In this document: piece by piece, positions 27,005 through 35,927 of the stretch
How positions within the stretch are numbered: position 1 is the first letter of the stretch
Layout of the letters: each line of letters begins with the position of its first letter
DNA from: Opitutia bacterium
GTDB lineage: Bacteria; Verrucomicrobiota; Verrucomicrobiia; Opitutales; Opitutaceae
DNA: 64,000 bases
Direction of reading: 5' to 3'
NCBI GenBank assembly: GCA_947453695.1
Contig: CANGHW010000001.1
Coordinates: 1 to 64,000, forward strand
The notes under the pieces: generated by a model
The model's input: the letters and a program-made list of their open reading frames with translations, nothing else
Told to the model about the DNA's origin: nothing
Databases searched by the model: none
Made by a program: the position numbers and the translations under genes

Positions 27005-27847
27005 ATGCAAAAAATTGAATCTGTGTCCGAGATGCGGTCGTTGGCCGCGGAACTGCGCGCTCAAGGCAAGACGGTGGCTTTGGTTGCCACCCAGGGTGCC
27101 CTGCATGCGGGCCAAGAGGCGCTGATCCGGGCCGCGGTGGCGTCGGCCGAGATCGTCATCGTGTCGATTTTCGTTAACCCGCTCCAATTCGGCCCCAATG
27201 AGGTCATCGCCAATTACCCGCGGAGCTTCGTCCAGGATCTCGCGGTATGTGAGCGCTGCGGAGCACACATCGTCTTCGCGCCGGCGGCCGAGGATATCTA
27301 TCCCCGCGGCTATGCGACCTATGTGTCGGAAGACTTCACCGGCAAGCCCCTCGACGGCGTCTCGCGGCCCAATCACTTCCGCGGCGTGGCTACGCTGATG
27401 GCGAAGCTGTTCAATATCGTGCGGCCCACGCAGGCGTTCTTCGGCCAGAAGACGGCCCAACGGGCGGCTGTGGTGCGCAAGATCGCGTCGGATCTTTGTT
27501 TCTCGGTGGAGATTGTGGTGGTGCCGACGGCCCGCGAACCGGATGGGTTGGCGGCGGGTGTGCGCAATCGGGAGTTTACGGCCAGCCAGCGACAGGAGGC
27601 TCTCGCGCTGAGCAAGGCGCTCTTCAAGGCCAAGGAGATGTTCGATGCCGGCGTGCGCAGCCCGGATCGCCTCATCGCAGAGGCCACCCATATTCTGAGC
27701 CAACACCGGCGCGTGCGCATCATCTACATTTCCATCGTGAATTGCGTGACGATGGAAACCGTCCGCGAGATCGAACCAGGCAAGACGATGCTGGCCATCG
27801 CAGCTTGGATCGATGAGGTGCGGATGATCGACAACGTGGTGCTCTGA
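27005..27847 (+). CDS. panC: Pantothenate synthetase-like protein with altered active-site motifs
   Basis: 280 residues from the ATG at 27005. Overall fold and length match pantoate-beta-alanine ligase ([47 protein letters not shown]). Yet key positions differ from typical PanC: the HxGH loop reads GALHAGQ (His34 kept, second His replaced by Gln37), the GEKDYQQ segment reads GQKTAQR, and the SSRN loop reads AGVRNR. It may be a slow or re-purposed PanC, or a paralogue. No other panC or panB/panD gene lies nearby. It is divergent from dapL. Confidence 0.75.
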   Translation: MQKIESVSEMRSLAAELRAQGKTVALVATQGALHAGQEALIRAAVASAEIVIVSIFVNPLQFGPNEVIANYPRSFVQDLAVCERCGAHIVFAPAAEDIYPRGYATYVSEDFTGKPLDGVSRPNHFRGVATLMAKLFNIVRPTQAFFGQKTAQRAAVVRKIASDLCFSVEIVVVPTAREPDGLAAGVRNREFTASQRQEALALSKALFKAKEMFDAGVRSPDRLIAEATHILSQHRRVRIIYISIVNCVTMETVREIEPGKTMLAIAAWIDEVRMIDNVVL

Positions 27848-27874
27848 TGGCGCCCTCGCTGGCGGCGGAATAGA

Positions 27875-28636
27875 TCAGGCTGCCAAGACGACTTTGATGC
27901 CCTTCGCGCGGAGTTTGCGCACCAAGGCGGCGGGGGCGGACTGATCGGTGACGACCACATCGACGTTTTCGAAGTCGCAGAGGAAAAACGTCGAGCGCCG
28001 GTCGAACTTCGTGTGGTCAAAGCAGAAGATCACCTTTGCGGCGCCGGCGATCATCGCCCGCTGGATATCGACGAGGAGCGCGTGGGAGTTGTAGATGCCG
28101 TCGGCCGCGATGGCGCCACCGCCGAGGATCGCGACATCCGCGTGCATGCGGGAAAACGTTTCGACGGCGTGTGGGCCCACGAGCACGCCGAGTTTGGGGT
28201 AGATCACGCCGCCGGAGACGTGCACCTCGTGCCGGCTGGAGCCGGAGAAGAGGTGGGCGACGGGAAGCGAGTTGGTGATGACCTGCGCGACTTTTTCGCC
28301 GAGGTGTTTGGCAACGTGGAAGCACGTGGTGCCGCCGTCGATGATCACGTTTTGCCCGGGATGCACGAGCGCGGCGCAGGCCCGGCCGATGGCTTCCTTC
28401 TCGGAGACTTGGTGCGTGTCGCGGACGTTAAACACCGTCTCCTCGACTTTGGGCGTTAAGGGCAAGCGCGCCCCGCCATGGGTGCGTTTGGCCAGGCCCT
28501 GTTCTTCCAGGAGCGTCACATCGCGCCGCACCGTGGAGACCGACGTGCCGAGGCTCTGCGCCAATTCCTCCAGCGAGGCGAATTCCGCCTTCTGCAGGTA
28601 GGCGGCGATGCGGGCTTGGCGTTCTTCGGACTGCAT
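27875..28636 (-). CDS. DeoR/GlpR-family transcriptional regulator (candidate rhamnose regulator)
   Basis: 253 residues from the ATG at 28636; the frame is open much further upstream but only antisense to the next gene. An N-terminal helix-turn-helix (SLEELAQSLGTSVSTVRRDV, residues 20-40) and the phrase GLAKRTHGGA mark the DeoR family; the C-terminal sensor domain (IIDGGTTCFHVAKHL, ILGGGAIAADGIYN) binds sugar phosphates in known members. It is divergent from the class II aldolase and rhamnulose-phosphate aldolase genes, so regulation of them is likely (inference). Confidence 0.9.
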   Translation of the reverse strand: MQSEERQARIAAYLQKAEFASLEELAQSLGTSVSTVRRDVTLLEEQGLAKRTHGGARLPLTPKVEETVFNVRDTHQVSEKEAIGRACAALVHPGQNVIIDGGTTCFHVAKHLGEKVAQVITNSLPVAHLFSGSSRHEVHVSGGVIYPKLGVLVGPHAVETFSRMHADVAILGGGAIAADGIYNSHALLVDIQRAMIAGAAKVIFCFDHTKFDRRSTFFLCDFENVDVVVTDQSAPAALVRKLRAKGIKVVLAA

Positions 28637-28723
28637 GCCGCGGTAGTTGGTAGAAGTTGGAAGATTTTGCAATCTTTGTTGACGATTTGGGAGATCGCGG
28701 GCGATAACGGCCTTCTTCTTCCC

Positions 28724-29503
28724 ATGTCCACGCCAGTCCCGAGCCCCTCTCCTTCCACGCTGGAGCGCCTGTTGCAGCTCTCCCACGGACTCGGACGCGA
28801 AGACCGCAGGCTGGCGATCCTCGGCGAAGGCAATACCTCGGCGCGTTTGTCCGCGGACACCTTCGTCGTGAAGGCCAGTGGCTCCAACCTCGCGACGCTC
28901 GCGCCGGCGGGGGTGACGGAGTGCCGGTTCACCGACCTCGCGGCGCTCCTGAAGAAGAAAAGTCTCCCGGATGCCGCGATCGACGAGGCGCTGTTTGCCG
29001 CGCGCGTTGACGGTTCGGCGAAGAAGCCGTCGGTCGAGGCGGTGTTTCACGCCTACCTGCTGACCCTGCCTGGCGTGAATTTCGTCGGCCACACGCACCC
29101 CGTTGCGGTGAACCAGATTCTCTGCTCGAAGTGGGCCCGCACGTTTGCCCGGCGCCGCACCTTTCCCGACGAAATCGTGTGCTGTGGCGTCGAGAGTGTC
29201 TTCGTGCCCTACACCGACCCCGGACTGAAGCTCGCGCAGGCAATCCAGCGTGCGGTCGTCGCCTACATCAAGCGCCTGGCCCGTGCGCCTCGGGTCATCC
29301 TCCTCGAAAACCACGGACTGATCGCGCTCGGTGCGACGCCCGAGTCGGTCCTTGCCGCCACGCTCATGGGCGCCAAGGCCGCCGAGATCTTTGTGGGGGC
29401 CGCGAGTATCGGCGGCACGCCGCGATTCCTCTCGTCCGCCCAGGTCGCACGCATCGCCGGCCGGCCCGACGAGCACTATCGCCAGAAGGCACTGGGGCTC
29501 TGA
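28724..29503 (+). CDS. Class II aldolase/adducin family protein
   Basis: 259 residues from the ATG at 28724. Fold markers: ILGEGNTSARL near residue 35, VKASGSNLATL, the zinc-binding VGHTHPVAVN with two His, and LLENHGLIALG with a third His. The enzyme group cleaves sugar phosphates such as rhamnulose-1-phosphate, fuculose-1-phosphate or related acids. It stands just upstream (69 bp) of the bifunctional rhamnulose-1-phosphate aldolase, so it is either a second aldolase or acts on a related deoxysugar; substrate unknown. Confidence 0.83.
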   Translation: MSTPVPSPSPSTLERLLQLSHGLGREDRRLAILGEGNTSARLSADTFVVKASGSNLATLAPAGVTECRFTDLAALLKKKSLPDAAIDEALFAARVDGSAKKPSVEAVFHAYLLTLPGVNFVGHTHPVAVNQILCSKWARTFARRRTFPDEIVCCGVESVFVPYTDPGLKLAQAIQRAVVAYIKRLARAPRVILLENHGLIALGATPESVLAATLMGAKAAEIFVGAASIGGTPRFLSSAQVARIAGRPDEHYRQKALGL

Positions 29504-29572
29504 CGCTCCGTCACCCTCCATCCTCGCGATTTCCCTGTTTTTTCGAACTCATCTCTCAACTCCTCCGCTACC

Positions 29573-31765
29573 ATGCCCACCTACCAATACGTCAATTATT
29601 CCTGGGACGACGCCAAGGCCGCCTCGCTCGATCCCGTCGGCCGCCTGATCTATCGCTCCAATATTCTCGGAGCCGACCAGCGCATCACCAACACCGGTGG
29701 CGGCAACACGTCGTCCAAGCTCATCGAGAAAGATCCGCTCACGGGCGCGCCCACCGAGGTGCTTTGGGTCAAGGGCTCCGGCGGCGATCTCCGCACCAGC
29801 ACGCGCGAGAATTTCTCCTCCCTCTATCAGCAGAAGCTGATCGCGATGCAGTCGCTCTACGGCTCCCGCCCTGACAAGGGCCTGAAGTCGCAGGCCGAGG
29901 ACGACATGGTCGGCACGCAGGCGCACGCGACGTTCAACCTGAACCCGCGCGCTTCCTCGATCGACACGCCGCTGCACTCCTTCCTGCCGGGCAAGCAAGT
30001 CGACCACATGCACCCGAATGCGATCATCTCGATCGCAGCGTCGAAGAACTGCGAAAAACTCACGAAGGAAATCTTCGGCGGCGAAATGGCCTACGTGCCG
30101 TGGATGCGCCCCGGCTTCGAACTCGGCCTTGCGATGCAGGCCATCTCGAAGGCGAACCCGAAGATCCAAGCCATTATGATGGGCCAGCACGGCTTCATCT
30201 CCTGGGCCGATGACGACAAGGCCTGCTACACCCTCACGCTCGACTTCATCGAGAAGGCCTCCGCATACATCGAGGCCAAATACGCCGCCAAGGGCGGTGA
30301 CGCCGCCGCGTTTGGCGGGCAGAAATACGCCACCCTCGACGAAGCCAAGCGCAAGTCCACCTTTGCCGCGATCCTCCCCTGGCTCCGTGGTCAGGTCTCG
30401 AAGGAAAAGCGCTTCATCGGCACCGTGCAGGACGACGCCAAGATCCTGCGCTTCGTGAATTCGAAGGACGCCGCCCGCCTCGCCGAACTCGGCACGAGCT
30501 GCCCCGATCACTTCCTCCGCACGAAGATCAAGCCGCTCTACGTCGACTGGAATCCGCAGACCGAAGACGCCGCTGCGCTCAAAGCGAAACTCGCCGCCGG
30601 CCTCACCGCCTATCGCGCCGACTACGCTGCCTACTACGCGAAGTGCAAACACGCCAATTCGCCCGCGATGCGCGACCCGAATCCGACGGTCGTCCTCATC
30701 CCCGGCCTCGGCATGATCGCGTGGGGCAAGGACAAGTCCGAGAGCCGCGTCACCGCGGAATTCTACAACTGCGCCGTCGAAGTTATGCGCGGCGCCGAGG
30801 CGATCGACACCTACATCGCCCTCCCGCAGCAGGAGGCCTTCGACATCGAGTATTGGCTCCTCGAAGAGGCGAAGCTCAAGCGCATGCCCGCCGAGAAGGA
30901 ACTCGCCCGCCAGGTCATCATCGTCATCGGCGCCGGCTCCGGCATCGGCAAGGAAACCGCCCACCGCCTCGTCAAGGAAGGCGCCCACATCGTGTGCGTC
31001 GATATGAAGGTCGAGACCGCGCAGGCCACCGCCAAGGAGATCACCGACAAGCACGGCCTCGGCATCGGCGTCGCCGGCACCGGCCTCTCCAATTGCGGCC
31101 CCGCCCTTGGTCTCGCCTGCAATATCACCGACCGCGCCAGCGTCCGCGCGATGCTCGATGACGTCGCGCTCGCCTACGGCGGCTTTGATTCCATCTGCGT
31201 CACCGCCGGCGTCTTCTGGCCGAGCGACACCACTGGCCACATCCCGGACGACAAGTGGGCCTTCACCTTCGGCGTCAACGTCACCGGCTCCTACATCGTC
31301 GGCGACGAAGCCTACAAGACCTGGAAGGAGCAGGGCCTCAAGGGCCAGCTCGTCCTCACGACCTCGGCCAATGCCGCCGTCGCGAAGAAGGGTTCTTTGG
31401 CTTACGACACCTCGAAGGCCGCCGCCAATCACCTCGTGCGCGAACTCGCCATCGAGCTCTCGCCGCTCGTGCGCGTCAACGGCGTCGCCCCCGCGACCGT
31501 CGTGCAGGGTTCTGCGATGTTCCCGCGCGACCGCGTCATCGGCTCGCTCGCGAAATACAACATCCCCTATACCGAAGACGAAGCGACGGAGAGCCTCGTG
31601 AAGAAGTTGGCGCAGTTCTACGCCGACCGGACCCTCACCAAGGCCCCGATCACGCCCGCCGACCAAGCCGAGGCGTATTTCCTCCTCGTGTCGCAGCGCC
31701 TCAGCAAGACCACCGGTCAAATCGTGACGGTCGACGGCGGCCTGCACGAAGCGTTCCTGCGCTGA
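29573..31765 (+). CDS. rhaD: Bifunctional rhamnulose-1-phosphate aldolase / lactaldehyde dehydrogenase
   Basis: 730 residues. Residues about 1-430 form a class II aldolase domain (TNTGGGNTSSK, VDHMHPNAIISIA with zinc His, IMMGQHGFISW). Residues about 440-730 form a short-chain dehydrogenase with the Rossmann motif IGAGSGIGKE near 457 and the catalytic YDTSK near 610. Such fusions split rhamnulose-1-phosphate into DHAP and lactaldehyde and oxidise lactaldehyde to lactate. The rhamnulokinase needed before it and the lactate-using LutABC lie 21-26 kb away in this window. A terminator follows at 31798. Confidence 0.94.
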   Translation: MPTYQYVNYSWDDAKAASLDPVGRLIYRSNILGADQRITNTGGGNTSSKLIEKDPLTGAPTEVLWVKGSGGDLRTSTRENFSSLYQQKLIAMQSLYGSRPDKGLKSQAEDDMVGTQAHATFNLNPRASSIDTPLHSFLPGKQVDHMHPNAIISIAASKNCEKLTKEIFGGEMAYVPWMRPGFELGLAMQAISKANPKIQAIMMGQHGFISWADDDKACYTLTLDFIEKASAYIEAKYAAKGGDAAAFGGQKYATLDEAKRKSTFAAILPWLRGQVSKEKRFIGTVQDDAKILRFVNSKDAARLAELGTSCPDHFLRTKIKPLYVDWNPQTEDAAALKAKLAAGLTAYRADYAAYYAKCKHANSPAMRDPNPTVVLIPGLGMIAWGKDKSESRVTAEFYNCAVEVMRGAEAIDTYIALPQQEAFDIEYWLLEEAKLKRMPAEKELARQVIIVIGAGSGIGKETAHRLVKEGAHIVCVDMKVETAQATAKEITDKHGLGIGVAGTGLSNCGPALGLACNITDRASVRAMLDDVALAYGGFDSICVTAGVFWPSDTTGHIPDDKWAFTFGVNVTGSYIVGDEAYKTWKEQGLKGQLVLTTSANAAVAKKGSLAYDTSKAAANHLVRELAIELSPLVRVNGVAPATVVQGSAMFPRDRVIGSLAKYNIPYTEDEATESLVKKLAQFYADRTLTKAPITPADQAEAYFLLVSQRLSKTTGQIVTVDGGLHEAFLR

Positions 31766-31797
31766 GGACGTAGCCTTTCGGCGGACAACATCACCAA

Positions 31798-31831
31798 GCG
31801 CAGCCTGCGATCCTCGCGGCTGCGCCTTTTT
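31798..31831 (+). terminator. Rho-independent terminator after rhaD
   Basis: Stem GCGCAGCC (31798-31805) with GGCTGCGC (31818-31825), then CTTTTT to 31831, 32 bp past the stop. Confidence 0.85.
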
Positions 31832-31907
31832 GTGAACGCGTGGGCAAAGCGGGAAACACGCGGCGCGGATTGACGCCGGGAGCTTCCCGGGTGTTTGCTC
31901 CTGCGTG

Positions 31908-32168
31908 ATGAAACTCAAGAGCGTCAGCGTCGATGTGGCCGCGTTCCAGCTGCTCAAGCGCGAAAAGCTTCCGCGCGAATCCTACGGTGATGTCGTGCGT
32001 CGCGTGTTCGCCGCTCATGCGGAGGCGAGTTACGATCCGTCAGAGCAGATTGACGCGCTGTTCGCCGAGTTTGGCGGCAAGGGGCTCTTTACGCCCGAGG
32101 GACGCGCTCGTGTGAAGGCGCGGCAAAAGAATCCGCCGCGTTCGCGGCGCCCCGCCGGTGCTGTTTGA
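31908..32168 (+). CDS. vapB: Antitoxin VapB-like (module 2, ribbon-helix-helix type)
   Basis: 86 residues from the ATG at 31908 (an adjacent GTG at 31905 is possible). The N-terminal segment LKSVSVDVAAFQLLKREKLPRESYGDVVRRV, seen over its key positions, is like the short VapB antitoxins that pair with PIN toxins in archaea and bacteria. The basic tail (RVKARQKNPPRSRRP) overlaps the toxin start by 11 bp. It would bind its own promoter and neutralise the toxin downstream. Confidence 0.82.
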   Translation: MKLKSVSVDVAAFQLLKREKLPRESYGDVVRRVFAAHAEASYDPSEQIDALFAEFGGKGLFTPEGRARVKARQKNPPRSRRPAGAV

Positions 32169-32526
32169 TACGAGCTTCTTCATCGACCTCGAACACGAGG
32201 TGCTGGCCGGGCAGGCAGGTTCGGCGGCAGCGTTTCTCAGGGCAAACCGCGGACACGCCAAATGCGTAGCGACCGTGACGATCGGCGAATTTGCCGTGGG
32301 TGGCGCAAGTGGGCCGGCCCTACGTCGGTTCTTTCGTGGTTATCGAACGATTGCTCTCGGCCGGGAGGATGCGATTTATGCGGGACGGTTGCAGGCGGAG
32401 CTTCCGTTTGAGATGGGCGAAAATGATTTGTGGATCGCGGGCCTCGCCTTGCGTCATGGGTTGCCGCTCGTGACCCGTGACAGTGCTTTTTCCCGCGTGC
32501 CGGGACTACGGGTTCTCACTTATTGA
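32158..32526 (+). CDS. vapC: PIN-domain toxin VapC (module 2)
   Basis: 122 residues from a GTG at 32158. PIN acidic residues: Asp4 in LFDTSFFIDLE, Glu in VTIGEFAVGG, Asp in ENDLWIAGLALRHGLPLVTRD. Predicted RNase toxin. The antitoxin gene overlaps by 11 bp upstream. It is distinct from the VapC at 20119, showing low direct similarity beyond the motifs. It sits between the rhamnose genes and the pectinesterases. Confidence 0.9.
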   Translation: MLFDTSFFIDLEHEVLAGQAGSAAAFLRANRGHAKCVATVTIGEFAVGGASGPALRRFFRGYRTIALGREDAIYAGRLQAELPFEMGENDLWIAGLALRHGLPLVTRDSAFSRVPGLRVLTY

Positions 32527-32560
32527 ATCGGATAGTGGCCGCCGCACGGACCGTCCGGCG

Positions 32561-32609
32561 ACGAACCGCATCGACAAGAAACACCGAGGTGTTTCACGGT
32601 GCGGTTCGT
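32561..32609. promoter_or_regulatory. Nested palindrome overlapping the start of the pectinesterase gene
   Basis: Outer 10-bp arms ACGAACCGCA (32561-32570) and TGCGGTTCGT (32600-32609) enclose inner 8-bp arms GAAACACC (32578-32585) and GGTGTTTC (32588-32595). The right outer arm covers the proposed GTG start at 32599. It could be a repressor operator or an RNA hairpin that hides the start. Confidence 0.5.
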
Positions 32610-34815
32610 GCCCCACGTCTTTCGTCTTTTCGTCTTCTTTGCGTCCCTGCTGGCCGGTCCCGCGTTTGCGCTTTCGGTCGTCGGCGTTTCACCGGCTAAC
32701 GGTTCCGTCGGCGCGTGCACCGATACGCTGCTCACGCTGACGTTTGATGCGGCCCCGCGGCTCGGCACCGCAGGTCGGGTCCAGATTCTCAATGCGGCGA
32801 CTGATGCGGTCGTCGACACCATCGATCTCGCGAGCGCGACGCAGACGCGGCTCATCGGCACCAACGGGACGCCCTACAACTATCTGCCGATCATCGTAAG
32901 CGGCGCGACCGCGACGATTTTTCCGCGCGCCGGCGTGCTCGCCTACGGGCAGACCTACTACGTCACCATCGAAGCATCGGTGTTCGCCGAGGCGGGGAGC
33001 GGTCCGGCCTTTCCCGGCATCGCCGACAAGACCACGTTTCGTTTCGCCACACGCGCGAGCGGCCCGGTGGCCGGGGCGACGTCGCTCGTCGTCGCCGCCG
33101 ATGGCTCGGGTGATTTTTGCACAGTGCAGGGCGCGATTGATTTTGTGCCGCGGAATAACACCGCCCGCACCGTCATCACCGTGCGCCGCGGCACCTACCG
33201 CGAGATTGTCTACATCGGCTCTGCGAAGCCCTTCATCACGCTGCGCGGCGAAGATCGCACGGGCACGGTCATCACCTACGCCAACAACAATAATTTCAAC
33301 AGCGGCAACAACCGCACGATGGTCGCCTGCGATGCCAACGATTTCGTCCTCGAGACCATCACGCTCCGCAATGCCACGCCGCGCGGCGGTTCGCAGGCCG
33401 AGGCGATCCGCGGCAACGGCCAGCGCGTCGTCTTCGACCGCGTGACGCTCACGAGCTTTCAAGACACGCTTTTGTGGAACGGCTCGCTCTTCGTGACCGA
33501 CAGCCTGATCGAGGGTGATGTGGACTTCATGTGGGGTGGTGGCGCGTGTTTTTTCCGCCGCTGCGAACTTCGCGCGCTCAACGCCGGCTATTACGCACAG
33601 GTGCGCAATAGTCAGACCGGCAAGGGCAACGTCTACGTTGACTGCCGCCTCACCGCTGCCGCGGGCGTGACCAATTCTTTCCTCGCGCGCATTGATCCGC
33701 GCGCCGGCGTCGCGAATACTTGGCCCTACTCGCAGGTCGTCTTTCTCAACTGTGCGATGGGCCCGCATATCACGCCGCAGGGGTGGCAACTCGACAACGC
33801 CACCACCGGTCCCGATCTCCAATTTTGGGAGTTTCAATCCTTCGATCTCAACGGAGCCCCACTCGACGTCTCGCGCCGGCACGCCTCCTCGCGGCAGATC
33901 GACGCCGTGCTCGCGGCTCAGTATCGTGACCCGGCGTTTGTGCTCGGTTTCACCCCGCAGCTTACGGTCCCGAGCGCCGCCCCGCGGGCCGAGCGGCTCA
34001 CCGGGCTATCGACGCGAGCCCGTGCGACCGGCGGAGATGGTGCGGTGATTGTCGGCTTTGTGGTGAGCGGAGCAGCCTCGAAACCCGTGCTTGCGCGGGC
34101 CATTGGGCCGCTGCTGGGAGTGTTCGGCGTGCGCGACGTATTGCCGGCGCCGCGGTTGGAGCTCTTTCGCGCGGGCGCGGCGACGGCCTTTTCCGCCAAC
34201 ACCGGCTGGACCACCGCTCCCTCGCCGGCCGCGATTACGGCCGCGAATACCACGGCGCGCGTCTTCGCCCTGTCGCCCACGTCGGCCGATTCCGCGCTCG
34301 TGCAGTCCCTCGCGCCCGGCGGTTACACGACGGTGATGAGCGACGCCGCCGGCCGCGCGGGCAACGGACTCGTGGAGATCTACGATCTGGCCCCCACCGA
34401 TGCCGGCGCGCGCCTCGCCAATCTTTCCTCACGGGCGTTTGTCGGCACCGGCGATGCCACGCTCATCGCCGGCATGACGGTCGCCGGGGCGCCGGGCGCG
34501 ACCAAGCCGCTGCTCATCCGCGCCATCGGCCCGACGCTTGGCGGGTTCGGTTTGCCGGGCGCGCTCGCCGAAGCCCAGCTCACCCTCTTCGATGAGCGGG
34601 GCGTGGCGTTCAGGAGCAATGTAAACTGGACGGCCGCGGCCAACGCGCTGGAGATCGCGCGCGTCGCCGCCCAGGTCGGGGCATTTCCGCTCACCACGGG
34701 CAGCGCTGACAGTGCGCTGCTCGTCGAACTCGCGCCGGGCAACTACACCGCGCAGGTTACCGGTGGCGGCGGCGCCACCGGGATCGCACTCATCGAAGTT
34801 TACGAAGTCCCATGA
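32599..34815 (+). CDS. Secreted pectinesterase with N-terminal Ig-like and C-terminal repeat domains
   Basis: 738 residues with a signal peptide ending GPAFA (residue ~24). Residues 26-150 look like a Big_5 Ig-like domain (SVVGVSPANGSVG, FDAAPRL, VLAYGQTYYVTI). Residues about 160-445 are the right-handed beta-helix pectin methylesterase (AADGSGDFCTVQGAIDF, SFQDTLLW with catalytic Asp, EGDVDFMWGG with nucleophile Asp). Residues 460-738 are two beta-repeat units (GDGAVIVGFVV.., PLLIRAIGPTLGGFG) common in Opitutaceae secreted proteins. It removes methyl groups from pectin outside the cell. Start is uncertain: GTG at 32599 or GTG at 32608. Confidence 0.9.
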   Translation: MRFVPHVFRLFVFFASLLAGPAFALSVVGVSPANGSVGACTDTLLTLTFDAAPRLGTAGRVQILNAATDAVVDTIDLASATQTRLIGTNGTPYNYLPIIVSGATATIFPRAGVLAYGQTYYVTIEASVFAEAGSGPAFPGIADKTTFRFATRASGPVAGATSLVVAADGSGDFCTVQGAIDFVPRNNTARTVITVRRGTYREIVYIGSAKPFITLRGEDRTGTVITYANNNNFNSGNNRTMVACDANDFVLETITLRNATPRGGSQAEAIRGNGQRVVFDRVTLTSFQDTLLWNGSLFVTDSLIEGDVDFMWGGGACFFRRCELRALNAGYYAQVRNSQTGKGNVYVDCRLTAAAGVTNSFLARIDPRAGVANTWPYSQVVFLNCAMGPHITPQGWQLDNATTGPDLQFWEFQSFDLNGAPLDVSRRHASSRQIDAVLAAQYRDPAFVLGFTPQLTVPSAAPRAERLTGLSTRARATGGDGAVIVGFVVSGAASKPVLARAIGPLLGVFGVRDVLPAPRLELFRAGAATAFSANTGWTTAPSPAAITAANTTARVFALSPTSADSALVQSLAPGGYTTVMSDAAGRAGNGLVEIYDLAPTDAGARLANLSSRAFVGTGDATLIAGMTVAGAPGATKPLLIRAIGPTLGGFGLPGALAEAQLTLFDERGVAFRSNVNWTAAANALEIARVAAQVGAFPLTTGSADSALLVELAPGNYTAQVTGGGGATGIALIEVYEVP

Positions 34816-35771
34816 TAATCATTCGCCGCCTCGCGCCCGTTTTCGCCCTAATCCTGGCGGTGGGCGGTTCCGCCAAAGATCTCGTCGTAGCTGCCGATGG
34901 CTCGGGTGATTTCAAGACGATCCAGGCGGCGGTGGATGCCTCGCCCAGTGATTCCACCACGCGCACGACGATCACGGTGCGCCGCGGCACCTATGCCGAA
35001 CTGGTGGTGGTTTCTCCCGAAAAGAAAAACCTCACGCTCCGCGGTGAGGACCGCCGCGGCACGATCATCGCCGCGACGAATAACGCGAAACTCAACCCGC
35101 GCCGCCGCGAAATGTTTTCCGCCGAGGCAGATGATTTCGTGCTCGAGAACGTCACGCTCCACAATACGACGCCGAAGGGCGGCACGCAGGCCGAGGCGAT
35201 CCGGGTCCGGGCCGACCGCGTGATCTTGCGGGACTGCGATTTCAAGAGCTTCCAGGACACGCTGCGGCTCGATGGCCGCGTCTTTGTGCGGGACTGCTAT
35301 GTCGAAGGGGATGTCGATTACGTGTGGGGCGGAGGCACGGTCTATTTCGACCACTGCACGTTTCACTCGCTCTACAATGGCTATTTGGTCCAGTCGCGGA
35401 ACGACGCGGCCCACTATGGTTATGTGTTTGTGGACTGCACCCTCACGGGTGCGCCGGGCATCGAGCGTTACGTGCTCGCGCGGATCGAGCCGGTGCGGTT
35501 TCCGCACAGCCATGTCGCCTTCATCGATTGCAAGATCGGAAGTTTCTTGAGCCCGGTGGGGTGGACCTTGGACAAAGCGCCGGGCGCGGCGACGGTGGGG
35601 CCGGCCGAGCACGTGCGTTTTTGGGAGTATCACACCTCGGATTTGGCGGGCCATTCGCTCGATGTAAGTTCCCGTCTGCCGGCGTCACGCCAGCTCGATG
35701 AGCGGGAGGCAGCCGCGATGCGCGACGTGGGGCACGTGTTGGGCGGATGGAAGCCGCGGGAGAATCGATGA
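34812..35771 (+). CDS. Secreted pectinesterase
   Basis: 319 residues; start overlaps the upstream stop by 4 bp. A short signal peptide ends near VGGSAKD. It is a single-domain pectin methylesterase: AADGSGDFKTIQAAVDA, TVRRGTYAELV, KSFQDTLRLDG with catalytic Asp, YVEGDVDYVWGGG with nucleophile Asp, and YVLARIEPVRFPHSHV with the substrate-binding Arg. It is a paralogue of the catalytic domain of the upstream protein, so the pair arose by duplication and is co-translated. Confidence 0.93.
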   Translation: MIIIRRLAPVFALILAVGGSAKDLVVAADGSGDFKTIQAAVDASPSDSTTRTTITVRRGTYAELVVVSPEKKNLTLRGEDRRGTIIAATNNAKLNPRRREMFSAEADDFVLENVTLHNTTPKGGTQAEAIRVRADRVILRDCDFKSFQDTLRLDGRVFVRDCYVEGDVDYVWGGGTVYFDHCTFHSLYNGYLVQSRNDAAHYGYVFVDCTLTGAPGIERYVLARIEPVRFPHSHVAFIDCKIGSFLSPVGWTLDKAPGAATVGPAEHVRFWEYHTSDLAGHSLDVSSRLPASRQLDEREAAAMRDVGHVLGGWKPRENR

Positions 35772-35927
35772 CGTAGAACGGCGCGGGAGAGTCGGTTGCG
35801 GACGGTCCGCCGTCATTTTGCGATTCGGCGTTGCGTTCACTGGTCGACGGGAATTGCGTGACGGCGATTAATCTACGGTTAGCTGCAAACTAGACTGTAA
35901 TTAATCCGCAGTGCTTCGCCTGGCGCT

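Noticed and set aside
28679-28708. TTGACG-N18-GATAAC as a promoter for the class II aldolase gene
   Set aside because: The -10 lies only about 16 bp from the start codon and the match is weak, so it was not listed as a feature.
29549-31957. Minus-strand open frame of 802 codons opposite rhaD
   Set aside because: Glu/Gly/Arg-rich antisense translation; the sense gene has both catalytic domains.
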